From the NCBI GenBank assembly GCA_038496445.1, contig JALMLS010000322.1:186001-250000 (forward strand): a stretch of DNA of 64,000 nt, given 5' to 3'. The notes beneath the pieces were generated by a model, which saw only the letters and a program-made list of their open reading frames with translations, was not told where the DNA came from and did not search any database. The position numbers and the translations under genes are program-made. Positions within the stretch are counted from its first letter, which is position 1. Every line of letters starts with the position of its first letter. Source of the DNA: Trichosphaerium sp. ATCC 40318. Lineage: Eukaryota > Discosea > Flabellinia > Trichosidae. Shown here piece after piece: positions 59,832 to 64,000 of the stretch.

Positions 59832-62800
59832 TCAATTTCCTTCTTCTTGCTTTTTAGGCTTGAATGGGCCAGCAGCAACCAATAAATTCTTTCTTGTAAA
59901 CTTAACACGGAACAAAGGTGTATCCTTTGTAAGAAAAGATTTAACACATTCAACTTCCTTGACGTTCAAAGTCTCCTTCTTTGTAGATCCTTCTGTTTTT
60001 ATAGTAGTTTTACTAGCATCAGTTGTATTAGTCTCTGACTCATGCTTCCCTGTTAATGCCGCTATATCCCATAGCTTTACAGTCTTATCCTCAGATCCAC
60101 TAGCTAGAATAGCTCCCTTTGGATACGAGAAGCTAAGAGACCAAACAGCTGCTGTGTGACCCTAAACACAAAGTTTAATAGGTGAATAAGCTGTACAGGC
60201 AGAATCTTGATCTATATTACCTTTAGTATACCAACAAGCTTGTTTGTTACAAGATCATGTATCAATATCTTTTTATCTTCTCCTCCTGAGGCAATATATC
60301 TTGAAAAAAACATTAACACAAAACAATATATCAATAAATAACAGTTTCAGTTTTTTGTTCTCTTGTGTGAGAAGTATTCTTTTTTCGTTTGGTTAAATAA
60401 TATTATCGTTAACGTACCGTCCAGATGGGCACACAGCAATGGTACTAATTGGTTCTGTATGTCCAGTAAATATGCGGCGACACTCACCTGTTAAATAGCA
60501 CTTTAATAACATACAAGAAAAAAAAACAACAAAAAAGATTCATACCAGAGTGAATATCCCACATTCTCACAGCTTTATCGTGAGATCCAGTGAAAATATA
60601 ATTACAATTCGGATGAAATTCAACACACTAAAACCAACTAATAAGCAAAAAAAAACTGACAACCACACAAGCGCTCTTTTTGAGGCAAAATTAACGCACG
60701 TTTATATCCGATAAATGTCCAATAAAGACGCGATGTGGACTCAAATGGTCTGTTGACCAAAACCTTGCTGTTGTGTCTGTGCTTGCTGTAGCAAAGTAAA
60801 GGCCCATAGGAGAGAATCTAACACACCAGACCGGGCTATTATGTCCTCTAAAGGAAAAAAAGAGTAAGCAAGCTTCAACCAAACTTTCTTCAAGGATACT
60901 CATACCTGTATACAACGAGGTTTGTCTGTGTCTCCATAGACCATAATCGTACAGTAGCATCACAAGAGCTGGATAAAAGGTACTACAACCAAGAAATAAG
61001 CCAATCACAACAGATAAACCAACCGAAAAGAAAATAGCAAGTTAACAAACCTGATTATCAACACTGAAGTCTAATGAGAATACAGCACCATAATGTGCTA
61101 CAAGTCTTGCGTATTTCGCGTCACTAGTACGTCTATATTCAATTGCACGACCTATAAGGTTTTAAAAAGGCGTAGGTAGAAGGTAAAAAGTATACCATCA
61201 CTTTGTCCGTTTTTAAACCTTGTTGCTTGTACTTCCCATGCAGATTGACCCTTTTGTAGATCCCATATACGAATGGAAGAGTCTTCAAAACCACCAGCTA
61301 CTAGACTACAATCATCTGAAATTGCAACACAATTTAACCTAACCATAAACAGGTTAGAAAACCAACAATAACAAAAATAAACCAGTAGGTTCGTACCCGT
61401 CATAAGTGTTAAAAAACGTGTAACAAGCTATAGATGGCAACTGCTTAGAACTCAATGCAACGCGATCCAATTCTTCTTTAACACGTAATTGATTTAATTT
61501 AGCAATCCTAAGCATGAAACTGTCAAATAAAAAATGGGGTTGCAAGAAATACTATAATGTGGGTAAAAGAAAAAACACTAAAACGACTCAATTAACAGAT
61601 GCCGCCTTTAGTTACCGCGTAGAAGTATTTACCAAGCATAATGACAGGTGTATAGAATATTAACTCGCAAACATGATAGAAAATATGGTTTCAACAAAGC
61701 TTGCATGTTGCGATAGAGTTTTTTTTCAAAGAGGTACTTACGAAGGTATTGGCACTTTTGGTTTCACTTGGGCAGCCTCCATTTCTTCACGTTTTCGCTT
61801 ACGCGCATTTTTCTCCTAAAGAGACATGTTTGTAAGCACTCCAGGTAAATATCATTAAAATGGGCTTAGGTACCTTTTCGTTTTCACCATCAACTTCCAT
61901 TGCATCAGTTTTTGGTTTTTTTGGTAATTGTTCAGGGTATAATCCCCAGTAAATATCTTTTTGGTGCATAGCAATACGTTCATTTTCATCTCTGACACTA
62001 GGGAATTCTACGATAGGTAAAGCTTGCGGATTACCCGAAAACACTACAAAAGAATGTAAGATTAATCAAAAATAAAAAGTCCAAAAGGTGTTCGCTCTGA
62101 GAGACACGAAATATTGGAGTAAGTGATTTTTGACTTTTTTGTATTCACTACAACGTGCCTTGTATATTTATGTATCTATTTATAATACCAAGAAGTAACA
62201 TGAATGAATTTTCATGCAAGAATGTCATTAACAACTCAAATGAGAAACTACACATTGTGACACGAAATTTACTTCCACGAAGAACCTTTACTTTGTGGTC
62301 ATCCTAAAAACAAAAATTTAAAATATGCAACAAAACATAAGATTCCTGAGGCGTCAAAAATTATTCAAAACCCACCACAACGCCAAGAAATGGCAAAAAA
62401 AAGTGTTGAAAAAGTTTTTCTTTTTTTTTTTTTTCTGCTGTTAAGAAATGACATATTACCTGCATTAATTCTCTAGTTGTAATCACTGCAAGCTCTTTTA
62501 ATTCTTTATCATGCATTTCAGCGTGCTCAGCGCTAAATTCTTCCATAAATTTCCGTGCTAAAAAAGAGTTTAGTAACAAACGGTGGAATAACCTCCATTC
62601 GCGCCGCAAGCGTATTTACGAGCGTCAAGATGGTTTAATAATTGTTTACGTGCCTGCATCATGGTGATGTTTATAAACAAGCTCCAAATAGCAATGAACA
62701 AATACAGGGTATAGTATTGACATTAGTTCGGGCTAAATTGAGTTAATGTGATTAGTTTGAAGCCAAATTCATTATTCGCGCCTTGTACATATCTAGAGAT

Positions 62801-63198
62801 TGTCTACACCAATCCTCTAATGTACTATAGCTGTCTTGATACCTAGATTGATCGTTTTAGATAAATATTTGAATTTTTAATGTAATTTATCTGTTGAAGC
62901 CTACCTTCCGACATGTTCTTCGTCTTTGCTCCAGAACATGATAATATTTTGCATTTGCGTGCTATTTTCTAATGAGAGCTTTGTGGCCATGTCGCGTAAG
63001 GACAGGTTCTAAAGACCATAGCGTGAGCGTCTTTCGGTGTAGAGCGGCAAAATTGCTGTTATTAATTAATAGCCTTTCTTGTACCTGCGTAGGAGGCGCC
63101 TCCTCTTTGAATTGTTTCAACGCCTTGTTGTAGCCCCGTTTTTCGAGATACTTCAACACTAACGCGTCCAAACGCGCTTGCGTTTGTTCGTCCTCCAT
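59832..63198 (-). CDS. TAF5: TFIID subunit TAF5 (LisH, NTD2, WD40)
   Basis: About fourteen exons encode about 680 residues. The order is LisH ([20 protein letters not shown]), the TAF5 NTD2 helical domain ([76 protein letters not shown]), a charged linker ([21 protein letters not shown]), and six or seven WD40 repeats ([55 protein letters not shown]). TAF5 is a scaffold of TFIID and, in yeast, SAGA. Three introns here need GC donors to keep the conserved frame (62044-62158, 62558-62653, 62733-62781). The junction from the LisH exon to NTD2 is not fully resolved. A polar insert of about 40 residues follows the last readable WD repeat. Confidence 0.88.
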
Positions 63199-63553
63199 AG
63201 TTGAGCTGTGAAATGTAAACTAACTTCAACACTAGCTTTTAAGAGTTGTAAACTGAAACCAACTGAAAACGACCAACTTTGACAAAAAAAAACAAAAAAA
63301 TAATACGCAGCTTCATCTCAATGGCAAATAGGCGTGGTCGCATAAAAATAGCTAAGCAAACACTCTCAGTGCGTTAACCGATACATGTAATTACTAAAGT
63401 CAAAAAAGGCGTGTACAAAATACCAATACGCACTTGAGAACGGTACAATAGTAAAACTAGACAAAAAAACAATAAACGAGTACGTTAAAAATGGTACACT
63501 CTTTAACGCTATTCAAAATAGACTAAAAACACTTTTTAGGCGTAGTGTACAAT
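63199..63553. promoter_or_regulatory. Divergent promoter region of TAF5 and the PARG-like gene
   Basis: These 355 bp separate two divergent start codons. No coding frame is visible. A-rich tracts at 63283-63301 and 63460-63475 are the only notable features. Confidence 0.4.
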
Positions 63554-64000
63554 ATGGTAGATCCATTACAACAGTCGTTGAACATTTTTACTGATCCAGT
63601 AGAAGTTAAAGTTATTTCACAAGATTGTATTAATGCGGCACTCGAACTGAAAGCACAAGGATATAATCCACTCGTTCTGAATATGGCATGTCCTAACACC
63701 CCTGGTGGAGGTTAGTTTTCTCCCTAATTAAGGATTAAAACCCACGTGACATTATACAAGGATTTTTGGAAGGGGATGAAGGTCAGGTGAGGCTATTTGT
63801 TAGAAGTGGATGTTGTGTACCATGTCTGACATAAACAAGGAAGAGAGCATTTTTTTAAGGACGAATTATAATCAGCACGTTGGCATAGGCAACGACGCGG
63901 ACATTTTCTATCCCGTGCCAGAGGTAAACTCTCTTTGCGTTTACAAACTGTTAAACCAATAGTTCCGCTTATTTTCTTAGATTGGTGGTATTTACAGTCC
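63554..64000 (+). CDS. PARG-like protein (TIGR02452/DUF2263 type), 3' end beyond the window
   Basis: Four exons from ATG 63554 are visible before the window ends. The reading gives PLVLNMACPNTPGGGFLEGD directly followed by EGQEESIF, then NDADIFYPVPEIGGIYSP. The GGG-x(6-8)-QEE signature is that of poly(ADP-ribose) glycohydrolases of the microbial type, a macrodomain fold that hydrolyses ADP-ribose chains. The two consecutive glutamates that form the catalytic pair are present. Introns are short and canonical (for example GTGAGG to AACAAG). The C-terminal half is missing from this window. Confidence 0.75.

Noticed and set aside
1-64000. CRISPR arrays, operons or prokaryotic promoters
   Set aside because: No spaced direct repeats of that type. 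The introns and gene content are eukaryotic.

Overview
The window comes from the nuclear genome of a small-genomed, AT-rich eukaryote, most likely a unicellular protist or an early-diverging relative of the fungi. I cannot place it more precisely. The evidence is spliceosomal introns in nearly every gene, usually 45-120 nt, with donors most often GTACGT or GTAAGT, a CTAAC/CTGAC-like branch site and a T-rich 3' end before AG. There are also a Ras/RasGEF/RabGAP set, a TFIID subunit, a STE20-type kinase and a Met10-type sulfite reductase. Genes lie close together on both strands, and many intergenic gaps are under 400 bp. All multi-exon calls below were joined by eye from reading frame, splice signals and family knowledge; none is supported by RNA here.

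Layout. 1-9 kb: a truncated F-box gene, a large multidomain STE20-like kinase (ankyrin, ubiquitin-like, PH and kinase domains), a small tail-anchored protein and a calponin-homology protein. 9-20 kb: malonyl-CoA decarboxylase with a mitochondrial presequence, an intronless Ras GTPase, a helical protein of unknown function, a TBC RabGAP, and a repeat protein resembling the DUF7477 region of plant casein-kinase-like proteins. 20-28 kb: an unassigned large gene, a poorly resolved small locus, and the flavoprotein subunit of NADPH sulfite reductase. 28-36 kb: a second F-box gene, a PPR-like mitochondrial protein with a tRNA-Met(CAT) inside one intron, and an F-box/LRR gene whose last repeats are interrupted by a 676-bp element with terminal inverted repeats and a target-site duplication. 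36-50 kb: a TPR-like gene, a secreted HYR-like protein with a Thr/Pro stalk, a Gln-rich protein, a coiled-coil/helical-repeat protein, a CCR4-like nuclease and an FAD-dependent monooxygenase. 50-64 kb: a RasGEF, small hypotheticals, an intronless degenerate kinase, an F-box/MORN_2 protein, TAF5, and the start of a PARG-like (TIGR02452/DUF2263) gene.

Themes. Signalling genes are dense: Ras, RasGEF, RabGAP, a PH/STE20 kinase and a calponin-homology protein could belong to one actin/polarity network, though nothing in the sequence links them directly. Four F-box genes with different C-terminal repeats suggest an expanded SCF adaptor repertoire. Three genome-level signals stand out: several GC-AG introns, most with the donor GCACGT; a strong excess of the palindrome CACGTG (about 45 copies by eye against roughly 7-9 expected for this composition); and the transposon insertion in the LRR gene, whose empty site can still be read.
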